Positions 1 through 7,505 of a stretch of DNA of 8,025 nt are shown piece by piece (position 1 is the stretch's first letter; every line of letters starts with the position of its first letter). The DNA comes from Bacteroidia bacterium. GTDB taxonomy: Bacteria; Bacteroidota; Bacteroidia; Chitinophagales; Saprospiraceae. Location: assembly GCA_030432855.1 (NCBI GenBank), contig JAUILM010000247.1, positions 1-8,025 on the forward strand, written 5' to 3'. The position numbers were made by a program, and so were the translations under genes. The notes under the pieces were generated by a model that had not been told where the DNA came from, searched no databases, and saw only the letters and a program-made list of their open reading frames with translations.

Positions 1-45
1 CTGCTGCTTGACGACCTTCTGGGGTCATCTCAGGAAGAAGAGTAG
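1..45 (+). CDS. Possible C-terminal tail of an upstream gene (5' truncated)
   Basis: Reading frame 1 is open from the window edge and closes with TAG at 43-45. It gives a 14-residue tail, LLLDDLLGSSQEEE. A leucine-rich stretch followed by an acidic, polar end is plausible as the last residues of a cytoplasmic protein, and it would leave an ordinary spacing of about 100 bp to the kinase gene. Fourteen codons are too few to name a family or prove coding, and the tail does not resemble a response-regulator output domain. Frame 2 is also open, to a TAA at 58-60, but its peptide is less protein-like. Confidence 0.3.
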   Translation: MLLDDLLGSSQEEE

Positions 46-62
46 TGTTTTCAAGATGTAAT

Positions 63-146
63 ATGAAAATGATTTCGTTATTTGGTAACAGACCCGGATA
101 CAATAGTGAGGAAATGATTTTGGAGAAGTGTCATATGCAACTATAA
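63..146 (+). CDS. Doubtful 27-codon small ORF abutting the kinase start
   Basis: ATG at 63 opens a frame of 27 codons ending with TAA at 144-146, and the kinase ATG begins at the very next base (TAAATG). The peptide starts MKMISLFGNRPGY and ends CHMQL. It has no recognisable motif, signal sequence or membrane segment. Stop/start abutment is typical of translationally coupled genes, which is the only reason to list it. A chance ORF of this length is common, no ribosome binding site is visible, and no family is recognised. It may simply be the kinase leader. Confidence 0.15.
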   Translation: MKMISLFGNRPGYNSEEMILEKCHMQL

Positions 147-2105
147 ATGAAGGCAATGAGGAGAGCCGCCTTATCCCTGTTTGTGCTCTGCTGCCTTCTG
201 TCTACCACAGAAGGTAGAACCAGGCAGGAGATTATTGATTCACTGGATCTGATTATTCGCTCGGAAGTGGTTGACTCTGTGAAATACTATCCCTATACGC
301 AGGTCATCTGGCATTATCAACACACCAATAAACCGTATGCTCTCCAGCTTACAGACGACCTCAAGGCCCTGGCCTTAAAATACAATAAGGAATCCTGGCT
401 AAACAATGCCTACTATTATTATGGAGTCATTTATAAAAATTCGGGCGAGTACGATAAGGCCAGATTCTTTATGGATTCCAGTTTTACCATCGCTTCCACA
501 AGAAATGATACGGCGCGTATCACCTATGCATCATATCAACTGGGCGTCATTGCAAGCATGCAACACAAATATGATGATGCCATAAACCATTTAAATCGGG
601 CAGAACGTCTCTACGATGTCCTAGAAATGCCCTCAAGTGTTGCCATGACGCTGAGTTCTAAAGGTAGCTTGTATCGTAAAATGCAACTTACAGATAAAGC
701 TCTTCAGTGCTATTTTGAGGCGGTAGCAGTTCATGAAGAACAACGGGATTCAGTCGGCCTGGCCAATGTCTATACCAACATAGCTAATATTTATGCTGCC
801 GAGGATTCGGTAGATCTTGCTTTCGAGTACTATGATAAGCAGGAAGCAATCAACGAAGCCATTGGTAATACCTATGGATTGAGTTTTGTGTATGAAAATC
901 GTGGACGTCTCTTTCATAAATTGGGACAATATGATAAGGCAATTTCCTCACTTCATAATGCCGCGGACATCCGTAGCGAGATCGGAAGTAAGGACTACTA
1001 TCTTGCTGCCATCTTACAGTTGGGAGGGTCCTATCTGAAGAAAGGACAATTAAACCAGGCTTATAAGTACATCAGGGAATCGTACGATACAGCAATGGAG
1101 TATGACCTGGCTTTTCGACTTCAGCAATCGCATGAGATGATGGCCAAAGTAAGCGCAGCCATGGGTGATTATGAGACAGCCTATGCACATAATCTCGACT
1201 ATCAGTTGATGAAAGATAGTCTCCTCAATGAACAAATCTCGGAGCAAGCCTTGCGAATTGATGCACTTACTGATCAGGAGATGGTTCGGCGTGATCAGGA
1301 GATTGCCCTTCTTTCTACTCAAAACGAACTCAAAGACCTGCAGATCCGATCAAGGAATCGATTCTTATTTGTCACAGTATTTGGGCTGGTAGCGTTTGGT
1401 GTCCTGAGCTTTGTCATTTATCAAAGCCGTCAAAAAGTGCGAAGCCTCAATGCGGCACTTTCCGAAAAACAATCCGTTATTGCAAAGTCTCTGTCTGAGA
1501 AGGAGTTCTTGTTGAAAGAAATTCATCATAGGGTCAAAAACAACCTTCAGATCATTTCCAGTCTGCTCAAATTGCAATCAAAGTCTGTGGCAGATCAGAA
1601 GGCGCAGCAGGCCCTTGATGAAGGGCGTAATCGTGTCCGATCCATGGCACTAATTCATCAAAATCTGTATCAGGATGAAGGAAACATCTCGGGGATCAAA
1701 GTGGAGAAATACCTGCGGGAGCTGGTCGATGAGCTTGTCGCCGCCTATGCAGTTAAGAATGAGATCGACCTGGAGTTGGATATTGAAGACATGTTGCTGG
1801 ATGTTGATGAATTGGTCCCTATTGGTCTGATTATTAATGAGCTGGTTACCAATACACTGAAATATGCATTTCCGGATACTAAGGGTGGAAAAATAATGAT
1901 CCGTATGAACACGACACCATCCAATATGATCCGACTGGAAGTAAGTGATAATGGCAAAGGATATGGCGAGAACGAGGGAGCCAGCGGATTCGGACAGAGG
2001 CTGGTCCGCTCTTTGGCTGCACAGCTTGATGCAACCTACGAAATTGAACATGAAGACGGAGTAAAGATCACATTTATGATCCCATCACTTAAGCAGGTAG
2101 CCTAG
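147..2105 (+). CDS. TPR-domain sensor histidine kinase, HisKA_2 family
   Basis: This is a membrane-bound two-component sensor kinase of 652 residues. An N-terminal hydrophobic segment (about residues 5-20, after MKAMRR) looks like a signal peptide or anchor. Residues 85-360 form about seven degenerate tetratricopeptide repeats, for example YNYYYGVIYKNSGEYDKA-type helices near 88-105 and NRGRLFHKLGQYDKAISSL near 251-269. A charged coiled-coil stretch (about 372-402) leads to one membrane helix (about 405-425). A second short coiled coil is followed by the dimerisation/phosphoacceptor motif EIHHRVKNNLQ, with His461 the likely phosphorylated residue. The HATPase domain shows the N box NELVTN (564-569), the G1 box DNGKGYG (601-607) and a GFGQRLV loop (614-620). 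TPRs therefore sit in the periplasm, and the catalytic part in the cytoplasm. This layout is common in Bacteroidota, often beside a response-regulator gene, but none is present here. Met4 (position 156) is an equally possible start. Ligand and partner are unknown. Confidence 0.93.
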   Translation: MKAMRRAALSLFVLCCLLSTTEGRTRQEIIDSLDLIIRSEVVDSVKYYPYTQVIWHYQHTNKPYALQLTDDLKALALKYNKESWLNNAYYYYGVIYKNSGEYDKARFFMDSSFTIASTRNDTARITYASYQLGVIASMQHKYDDAINHLNRAERLYDVLEMPSSVAMTLSSKGSLYRKMQLTDKALQCYFEAVAVHEEQRDSVGLANVYTNIANIYAAEDSVDLAFEYYDKQEAINEAIGNTYGLSFVYENRGRLFHKLGQYDKAISSLHNAADIRSEIGSKDYYLAAILQLGGSYLKKGQLNQAYKYIRESYDTAMEYDLAFRLQQSHEMMAKVSAAMGDYETAYAHNLDYQLMKDSLLNEQISEQALRIDALTDQEMVRRDQEIALLSTQNELKDLQIRSRNRFLFVTVFGLVAFGVLSFVIYQSRQKVRSLNAALSEKQSVIAKSLSEKEFLLKEIHHRVKNNLQIISSLLKLQSKSVADQKAQQALDEGRNRVRSMALIHQNLYQDEGNISGIKVEKYLRELVDELVAAYAVKNEIDLELDIEDMLLDVDELVPIGLIINELVTNTLKYAFPDTKGGKIMIRMNTTPSNMIRLEVSDNGKGYGENEGASGFGQRLVRSLAAQLDATYEIEHEDGVKITFMIPSLKQVA

Positions 2106-2115
2106 ATGCTCCACC

Positions 2116-3138
2116 TTACAAAGTCAGTGAGGACAGTGTTTTCAGGGTGTAATCCATCATCTCATCATTGATATCAAGATGTGTCACCAGTCGAATGGTA
2201 TTGCCTCCCAGTGCCGCACTCATGATGCCAACCGATTCAAGCTTCGATACCAGATCATCAGCATTTGATGTATCCACCAATTCAGCGATTACGATATTGG
2301 TGTGGACAGGGTTGACGTGCTTTATAAATGAACACTTATTCAATACCTGACCGATAGATTTTGCCCGGTCATTATCAACCTTAAGGCGATCGATGTGGTG
2401 ATCCAATGCGTAAACGCCCGCCGCAGCCAGAATTCCCGCCTGACGCATGCCTCCTCCCATCACTTTTCGATATCGACGAGCTTTATCTATCAGCTTCTCA
2501 TCACCAATTAGTAATGATCCAACAGGTGCACCCAGTCCCTTCGAAAGACAAATAGATAGAGTATCAAAACGCTGACCCCAGTCGCGGGGATCATCTCCTG
2601 TCTCCACCAGGACATTAAATAGACGGGCTCCATCCAGGTGAAATTTCAAATTGTTTACCTCACATACCTGTTTGATGACATCAACTTCCTCCAGGGTATA
2701 GAAGCTGCCTCCTCCCTTGTTACATGAATTTTCCAGAGAAACCAGGGTGCTTTGGGGTAGCCAGTCATGTCCGGGCCGGATCGCCTTCTGTAGCTGAGAT
2801 GCCGTAATTTTCCCATAAGCCCCGTCTATTAAATGGATAGCTGAACGACCATTGTGCGCATATCCACCCGTTTCGTATTGGAAAATATGAGAGTCCTTGT
2901 CACATATAACTTCTTCCAGGTCTCCGGTATGAATTTGAAGTGCAATCTGGTTAGTCATGGTGCCAGACGGACAAAACAGTGCGGCCTGGTGTCCAAACAT
3001 GGAAGCAACTCGTTCCTGCAAATGATTGACTGTGGGATCTCCTCTGAAAACATCATCCCCCACATCAGCTTGCATCATGGCTTCCAACATGGCTTTAGTA
3101 GGTTTTGTGACCGTGTCACTAAGTAAGTTAACCAGCAT
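2116..3138 (-). CDS. ltaE: Low-specificity L-threonine aldolase
   Basis: This is a cytoplasmic PLP enzyme of fold type I that cleaves L-threonine and L-allo-threonine to glycine and acetaldehyde. At 340 residues it has the usual family length. Hallmarks seen in order are SDTVTKPT at the N-terminus (Ser7), VGDDVFRGDPTVN (26-38), FCPSGTMTNQ (55-64), His84 in KDSHIFQYETGG (expected to stack on the PLP ring), LDGARLFN with Asp169 and Arg172, the Schiff-base lysine Lys200 in CLSKGLGAPVGS, the GGGMRQAGILAAAG segment (228-241), and the substrate carboxylate-binding Arg316 in IRLVTHLD. All catalytic residues appear intact. The first block reads NLLSDTVT where the E. coli enzyme has DLRSDTVT, so an Arg is replaced by Leu next to the active site; this is probably a lineage variant. 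The start is fixed by the N-terminal motif, with no room for a longer form. The gene is convergent with the kinase (10 bp) and divergent from lepA, so it is likely monocistronic. Confidence 0.96.
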   Translation of the reverse strand: MLVNLLSDTVTKPTKAMLEAMMQADVGDDVFRGDPTVNHLQERVASMFGHQAALFCPSGTMTNQIALQIHTGDLEEVICDKDSHIFQYETGGYAHNGRSAIHLIDGAYGKITASQLQKAIRPGHDWLPQSTLVSLENSCNKGGGSFYTLEEVDVIKQVCEVNNLKFHLDGARLFNVLVETGDDPRDWGQRFDTLSICLSKGLGAPVGSLLIGDEKLIDKARRYRKVMGGGMRQAGILAAAGVYALDHHIDRLKVDNDRAKSIGQVLNKCSFIKHVNPVHTNIVIAELVDTSNADDLVSKLESVGIMSAALGGNTIRLVTHLDINDEMMDYTLKTLSSLTL

Positions 3139-3283
3139 TATCTACATTATGGATTTAGCCCTGAAAGGTGTTGAAAATGTATCGAATAAACAAGAATAAA
3201 CCAGCTGGCCGTTAATCTAATATCATAGACATCTATCATCAAACAATACATCTTCTGACCTAAAATCGTACTATATTTGCCCC
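3139..3283. other. Divergent ltaE/lepA intergenic region
   Basis: This 145 bp A/T-rich stretch must carry the start signals of both flanking genes. The lepA -7 box lies at its right end. For ltaE, reading the minus strand, the nearest approach to a Bacteroidota -7 box is TATTCTTG (3198-3191), one base off TAnnTTTG, but no -33 element sits at the right distance. An isolated 8 bp palindrome CCAGCTGG is at 3201-3208. No small ORF or RNA gene is evident. Confidence 0.6.
3272..3279 (+). promoter_or_regulatory. Bacteroidota-type -7 promoter box of lepA
   Basis: TATATTTG matches the Bacteroidota primary sigma factor -7 consensus TAnnTTTG exactly. It ends only four bases before the lepA ATG, and no good TTTG -33 element is seen 19-21 bases upstream. 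If used, transcription would begin at or next to the start codon, giving a leaderless or nearly leaderless message. The lepA start itself is secure from protein homology, so the spacing cannot be explained by a misplaced start. Confidence 0.5.
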
Positions 3284-5083
3284 ATGCAGCATATTCGAAA
3301 TTTTTGCGTCATAGCCCATATTGATCACGGCAAGAGTACCTTGTCAGACCGTTTGCTAGAGTACACGAATGCAGTTTCTGATCGCGATATGCAGGACCAG
3401 AAGCTGGATGATATGGACCTGGAGAGAGAGCGAGGTATCACGATAAAGAGCCATGCTATTCAGTTGTATTATAAGGCATCTGATGATCAGGATTATACGT
3501 TTAATCTCATCGATACGCCAGGACACGTGGACTTTAGCTATGAGGTATCTCGATCGATTGCTGCATGTGAAGGTGCTTTGCTACTAGTGGATGCCACACA
3601 GGGTATTCAGGCTCAGACAATCAGCAACCTGTATCTCGCTATCGAGCATGATCTTGAGATCATCCCGGTACTCAACAAAATAGATATGGATAGTGCCATG
3701 GTCGATGAAGTAGCGGATCAGATCATAGATTTGATTGGTTGCGGCCGGGAGGAGATTTTAATGGCGAGCGGAAAAACAGGGGAAGGTGTCCCTGAAATCC
3801 TTGAAGCCATTGTAGATCGGATACCTGCACCTAAGGGCGATGTAAATGCTCCTCTGCAGGCGCTGATTTTTGACTCGGTCTTTAATCCTTTCAGAGGAGT
3901 GATCGTTTACTTCAAGATTGTAAATGGAAAACTGCGAAAGGGTGATCAGGTGCGCTTTGTTAATACCGGCAAAGAGTACGAGGCTGATGAAATCGGCGTG
4001 CTTCAGTTGTCACAAATACCGGTCAAGGAACTTACAGCTGGCAATGTGGGATATATCATCACAGGTATAAAAGTATCTAAAGAGATCAAAGTAGGGGATA
4101 CTATCACACATGTCGAACGCCCCTGCTCGCAGGCTATCAAGGGTTTTGAGGATGTGAAGCCTATGGTTTTTGCGGGTATTTTCCCAATCGAAAATGATGA
4201 TTTTGAGGACCTGCGGGACAGTCTGGAAAAACTGCAACTAAACGATGCATCGTTGATCTTTGAGCCTGAATCATCAGCAGCTCTGGGTTTTGGATTCCGT
4301 TGTGGTTTCCTGGGAATGCTGCATCTGGAAATTATTCAGGAACGTCTGTCCCGGGAGTTTGACCAGGAAGTCATCACCACCATTCCCAACGTATCCTACC
4401 GCGCATATCTTAAGAAGACACCTGATGAGACCATCATCATCAACACGCCCAATGAACTTCCGGATCCCACTCTCGTGGACCGAATCGAAGAGCCCTATAT
4501 TGAAGCGCAGATCATCACAAAGCCAGAGTACATCGGTACCATCATGAAGCTTTGTATGGACAAACGCGGTGTACTGACTAAGCAACACTATCTCACACAG
4601 GAACGGGTGGAGTTGACATTTGAGTTACCGTTGGCCGAGATAGTATTTGATTTTTATGATCGATTGAAGTCCATCAGTCGGGGATATGCAAGCTTTGATT
4701 ATGCGCCCACCGAGTACCGGGCTTCTGACCTGGTCAAGTTGGATATCAAACTGAATGGCGATCCTGTAGATGCCTTATCCGCACTGGTACACCGCGAAAA
4801 AGCAGCCGCCTTTGGCCGGCAGATCTGTAAAAAATTGAAGGAACTACTTCCGCGACAGCAATTTATGATTGCCATACAAGCGGCCATCGGTGCAAAGATC
4901 GTAGCCCGGGAGACCTTATCTGCACTGCGGAAGGATGTAACCGCTAAATGTTATGGAGGTGATATCACCCGTAAACGAAAGCTGCTGGAGAAACAGAAGA
5001 AAGGTAAGAAGAAGATGCGCCAGATCGGTAATGTGGACGTACCGCAGAAGGCTTTTCTCGAAGTACTTAAACTAACCGATTAA
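3284..5083 (+). CDS. lepA: Elongation factor 4 (LepA, ribosomal back-translocase GTPase)
   Basis: LepA/EF4 is a translational GTPase that binds the ribosome. It has been reported to back-translocate stalled ribosomes and to help small-subunit biogenesis and initiation. At 599 residues it equals the E. coli protein in length, and the opening MQHIRNFCVIAHIDHGKST fixes the start. GTPase motifs are complete: G1 AHIDHGKST (11-19), G2 Thr53 in RERGITI, G3 DTPGH (77-81) with catalytic His81, G4 NKID (131-134) and G5 SGKTG (162-166). EF-G-like domains II, III and V follow, for example GFRCGFLGMLHLEI near 337-350. The LepA-specific C-terminal domain ends with YGGDITRKRKLLEKQK and the lysine-rich KKGKKKMRQIGNVDVPQ block. 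The gene stands alone: divergent from ltaE, convergent with the secreted-protein gene, and not beside lepB as in Proteobacteria. Nothing unusual is seen in the coding sequence. Confidence 0.98.
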   Translation: MQHIRNFCVIAHIDHGKSTLSDRLLEYTNAVSDRDMQDQKLDDMDLERERGITIKSHAIQLYYKASDDQDYTFNLIDTPGHVDFSYEVSRSIAACEGALLLVDATQGIQAQTISNLYLAIEHDLEIIPVLNKIDMDSAMVDEVADQIIDLIGCGREEILMASGKTGEGVPEILEAIVDRIPAPKGDVNAPLQALIFDSVFNPFRGVIVYFKIVNGKLRKGDQVRFVNTGKEYEADEIGVLQLSQIPVKELTAGNVGYIITGIKVSKEIKVGDTITHVERPCSQAIKGFEDVKPMVFAGIFPIENDDFEDLRDSLEKLQLNDASLIFEPESSAALGFGFRCGFLGMLHLEIIQERLSREFDQEVITTIPNVSYRAYLKKTPDETIIINTPNELPDPTLVDRIEEPYIEAQIITKPEYIGTIMKLCMDKRGVLTKQHYLTQERVELTFELPLAEIVFDFYDRLKSISRGYASFDYAPTEYRASDLVKLDIKLNGDPVDALSALVHREKAAAFGRQICKKLKELLPRQQFMIAIQAAIGAKIVARETLSALRKDVTAKCYGGDITRKRKLLEKQKKGKKKMRQIGNVDVPQKAFLEVLKLTD

Positions 5084-5096
5084 GGCCATACTCATC

Positions 5097-7505
5097 TCAT
5101 TGGATAGAAAGATTACGAAGCGTCTGATATTTTCCTACCTGAATGCGAACGGTGTAGATTCCCCTGGGCAGACCTGTGGCATCAATGGTTACATCATTGG
5201 ACGCTCTCACAGAGCGCTCAAGAACAATACCTCCCAGTGCGTTGAGAAACTGAATCTCACTGGCACCCTGCATACCCGCAAAATCTATTCGTATCATACC
5301 CTGACTGGGATTGGGGCCTATCGTTAGTGCTTCCAGTGGATTATACTCCAGGGTTGGAGTAGTTTCATCCGCTTGAATAATTTGTGGTTCAATGGTACAT
5401 CCATTGGCATCAGACAATTCTAATGTATATGTGCCATAGTCCACATTGAGAAGATCTTCTGTGGTCGAAATAACGTTGCCATTTTCATCTTTCCAGGTGT
5501 AGTCTAGAGGTGCTGTACCCCCCAATGCGGTGACATAAATACCAGCATTGCCATTGGTAGCTGTGATGTCGTCTACGCGAGCAATCAATTCAAGGGGTTC
5601 ACCGATAAAGAATTCTTCTACAAATGTACACTCCGTAGTGTCAGAAATGGTCACCGAATAGTTACCAGGAGAAAGATTGACCGCCGTTTGAGTTCGCTGC
5701 CCATTACTCCAAACATAGCTATACGATCCACTGCCATCTATCACGGTGGCTGTGGCAGATCCATTATTTTGACCGGCACAACGTACATCACGTATGTTGA
5801 GGTCGGCACTGATTTTTTCTACTACCGTCACATCAAAAGAGCAACTCGTTCGAAAGCCGTTGCCTGCAACGTAAGTATATGTTTCAGTACTGGTTCCCAG
5901 GGGAAATTCATTACCAGGTCCGATTCCGGTAAAAGTGGTGATGCTGCCGGTAGGGCAGTTGTCAATGATCACGGGTCTTTCATAGTCTACAATACCGTTG
6001 CATGCTGGAACTACGATGCTATCCGGACACTGCCAAAAAGGGGCGAGTGTATCGAGGATAGTCACATCAATGTCTCTGCTGGTGATGTTTAAGTTTTGAT
6101 CGATGACAGTAAACTCAATAAAGCTCCTTCCCAGATCACTACAGTTAAAAGTGGTCTTTTCCAGTTGAATGTCCAGAATACCACAATTGTCAAAGCTATT
6201 TGAGTCGACCGCTTCGGGAGAAAGAGATGCCATCCCAGACTGGTCAAGGTAGAGCTTGATCGGGCCCCGAACCCTGGCTACGGGCGGTACATCATCATCG
6301 ATCTCTATCTCTGCCCCGGCCATGGAAGTACATCCCAGTGCATCGGTGACCGTGACCTGATAGACACCCGATGAAAGATTATTAATATTTCGGGTCGAGT
6401 CCCCATTACTCCATGTATAAGTCACTGGCGCCGTAGCACCTGCGACCGTGAGTGCTATTTCACCATCTGGATTTTCGTCACAGGAGGTGGGTTCGGCACT
6501 GATCGCCAGGACCAGTCCACAGACGGGTACTTCGACGGTCACAGAATCTACATACTGACACCCATTGGCATCAAACAATTGTACAGAATAGGTTCCTTCA
6601 CCTATATCCGGCAGAAGGGAGGAGTTTACACCGTTATTCCACAGATAGTTATAGGGTTCCGTACCACCGCTGGCTGAAGCAATCACACTTCCATTTTCTG
6701 CCGTTTGTGAGGTGGGTGTATTGATGATAAATGTAATATCAAGAGGATCAGGATCTTCCAGCATGATAGGATCAATCACCTGAAGGTTGCCCAGATTATC
6801 AGTAATAGTACACCGATACGTACCTTCCCGTAGTTGGGTGATGGAGTTGGTACTGTCTCCATTATTCCATTCGAAGGCATAGCTGATGCCGGGACCATCA
6901 ACTTCCAGAGAAATGGTACCGTCATCAAAGCCGTTGCACGAAGGCGCCGTTTCTACAATATCTACTTTGATCATGGTATCTATGAGTAGTACATCCCCCT
7001 CGTAGGCCTGCCAGAAATCAAACAGATCGTCAGGGGTGGGGTTGTCCAGCACATGCAGTCTACCATCAGGATATATACCATAGATCGTAGGATTATCATT
7101 GGGCATGAAGTCCAGGTTGGCTGCGCTACTATCGATGATCGGATAGGTGGCCCCCGTGATCCAGTCTCCTGCTGAAGCAGTGGTCCGTCCTTCCAGATCC
7201 AACAGGCCTAGTGTACTATCTGTCTCTATATGGAGTACCCGGATATCGTCCGTACCTCCCGGACCATATAATGCATAGAACTCTCGCAATGCACCGGATT
7301 GGTGGTAACTATAGCATGGTTGACAAGAGGCTGCCGAAAAATTTAAGATGACGGTCTTTCCCTGTGTCAAATAGCTGTATACATGATGCTGCTGACCATT
7401 GATGTCAAACATGTTCAGATCAGGAGAAATCGAGTTGTCAGGAAGTTGCGCATTTATCTGGAAGAATGACAGAATAAGCATCAAAAAAATACATAGTTGC
7501 TTCAT
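5097..7505 (-). CDS. Secreted thioredoxin-like protein with SprB/HYR repeats and T9SS sorting tail
   Basis: This 802-residue protein is predicted to be exported by Sec and then moved across the outer membrane by the type IX secretion system. ATG 7505 was chosen because it gives a classic signal peptide, MKQLCIFLMLILSFFQINAQ (residues 1-20); the frame is open 30 codons further upstream, but that part is A/T-rich leader. Residues 22-170 are a thioredoxin/redoxin-like domain with NFSAASCQPCYSYH (Cys61 and Cys64) and a probable cis-proline, Pro139, in DNPTIYG. Three SprB-type repeats follow (about 180-252, 256-327, 331-402; typical WSNGDST, GVYQVTVTD and GC motifs). Two HYR-like modules come next (about 405-486 with FDNCG, and 487-563), then two more SprB repeats (567-637, 640-709). 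Residues 725-802 are a T9SS type A sorting domain with IGPNPSQG, LPRGIYTVRI and a final LRNLSIQ. Likely location is the cell surface or medium. Substrate and partners are unknown; a surface redox protein or adhesin is an inference. It stands alone, convergent with lepA. Confidence 0.93.
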   Translation of the reverse strand: MKQLCIFLMLILSFFQINAQLPDNSISPDLNMFDINGQQHHVYSYLTQGKTVILNFSAASCQPCYSYHQSGALREFYALYGPGGTDDIRVLHIETDSTLGLLDLEGRTTASAGDWITGATYPIIDSSAANLDFMPNDNPTIYGIYPDGRLHVLDNPTPDDLFDFWQAYEGDVLLIDTMIKVDIVETAPSCNGFDDGTISLEVDGPGISYAFEWNNGDSTNSITQLREGTYRCTITDNLGNLQVIDPIMLEDPDPLDITFIINTPTSQTAENGSVIASASGGTEPYNYLWNNGVNSSLLPDIGEGTYSVQLFDANGCQYVDSVTVEVPVCGLVLAISAEPTSCDENPDGEIALTVAGATAPVTYTWSNGDSTRNINNLSSGVYQVTVTDALGCTSMAGAEIEIDDDVPPVARVRGPIKLYLDQSGMASLSPEAVDSNSFDNCGILDIQLEKTTFNCSDLGRSFIEFTVIDQNLNITSRDIDVTILDTLAPFWQCPDSIVVPACNGIVDYERPVIIDNCPTGSITTFTGIGPGNEFPLGTSTETYTYVAGNGFRTSCSFDVTVVEKISADLNIRDVRCAGQNNGSATATVIDGSGSYSYVWSNGQRTQTAVNLSPGNYSVTISDTTECTFVEEFFIGEPLELIARVDDITATNGNAGIYVTALGGTAPLDYTWKDENGNVISTTEDLLNVDYGTYTLELSDANGCTIEPQIIQADETTPTLEYNPLEALTIGPNPSQGMIRIDFAGMQGASEIQFLNALGGIVLERSVRASNDVTIDATGLPRGIYTVRIQVGKYQTLRNLSIQ
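5379..5807 (-). repeat. SprB-type protein repeats, distal pair
   Basis: This stretch encodes residues 567-709 of the secreted protein, two SprB-type modules of about 70 residues. The first has a cysteine near its start (VRCAGQNNGSATA), YSYVWSNG, PGNYSVTISD and ECTF. The second lacks the early cysteine (ITATNGNAGIYV) but keeps LGGTAPLDYTW, YGTYTLELSD and NGC. SprB repeats are known from the Flavobacterium gliding adhesin SprB and from many T9SS-exported surface proteins. Confidence 0.7.
6300..6968 (-). repeat. SprB-type protein repeats, proximal triplet
   Basis: This stretch encodes residues 180-402, three SprB-type modules between the thioredoxin-like domain and the HYR-like modules. Shared marks are an early cysteine plus DG (SCNGFDDGTIS, SCDENPDGEIA; absent in the middle copy, AENGSVIA), a W-N/S-NG turn (EWNNGDST, LWNNGVNS, TWSNGDST), GxY (EGTYRCTITD, EGTYSVQLFD, SGVYQVTVTD) and, in the last two copies, a terminal GC. 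Sequence identity between copies is moderate, so the DNA is not a recent tandem duplication. Confidence 0.7.

Noticed and set aside
1650..2051. 133-codon ORF on the minus strand inside the kinase gene
   Set aside because: It is antisense to the conserved HisKA_2/HATPase region, has no recognisable domain, and its composition follows from the coding strand.
3109..3126. Arg-to-Leu change in the first motif of threonine aldolase (NLLSDTVT against DLRSDTVT)
   Set aside because: All PLP and substrate-binding residues are otherwise intact, and I recall aliphatic residues at this place in other Bacteroidota members, so it is probably a lineage variant and not a defect.
3201..3208. CCAGCTGG palindrome between ltaE and lepA
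   Set aside because: An isolated 8 bp palindrome without flanking symmetry or repetition; not enough to call an operator.
5688..6092. 134-codon plus-strand ORF inside the secreted-protein gene
   Set aside because: It is antisense to the SprB and HYR coding region, with no signal, motif or start context, so a shadow frame.
5379..6968. Possible CRISPR-like or tandem DNA repeat
   Set aside because: The periodicity is in the protein (SprB modules), copies differ widely at DNA level, and the reading frame is continuous.
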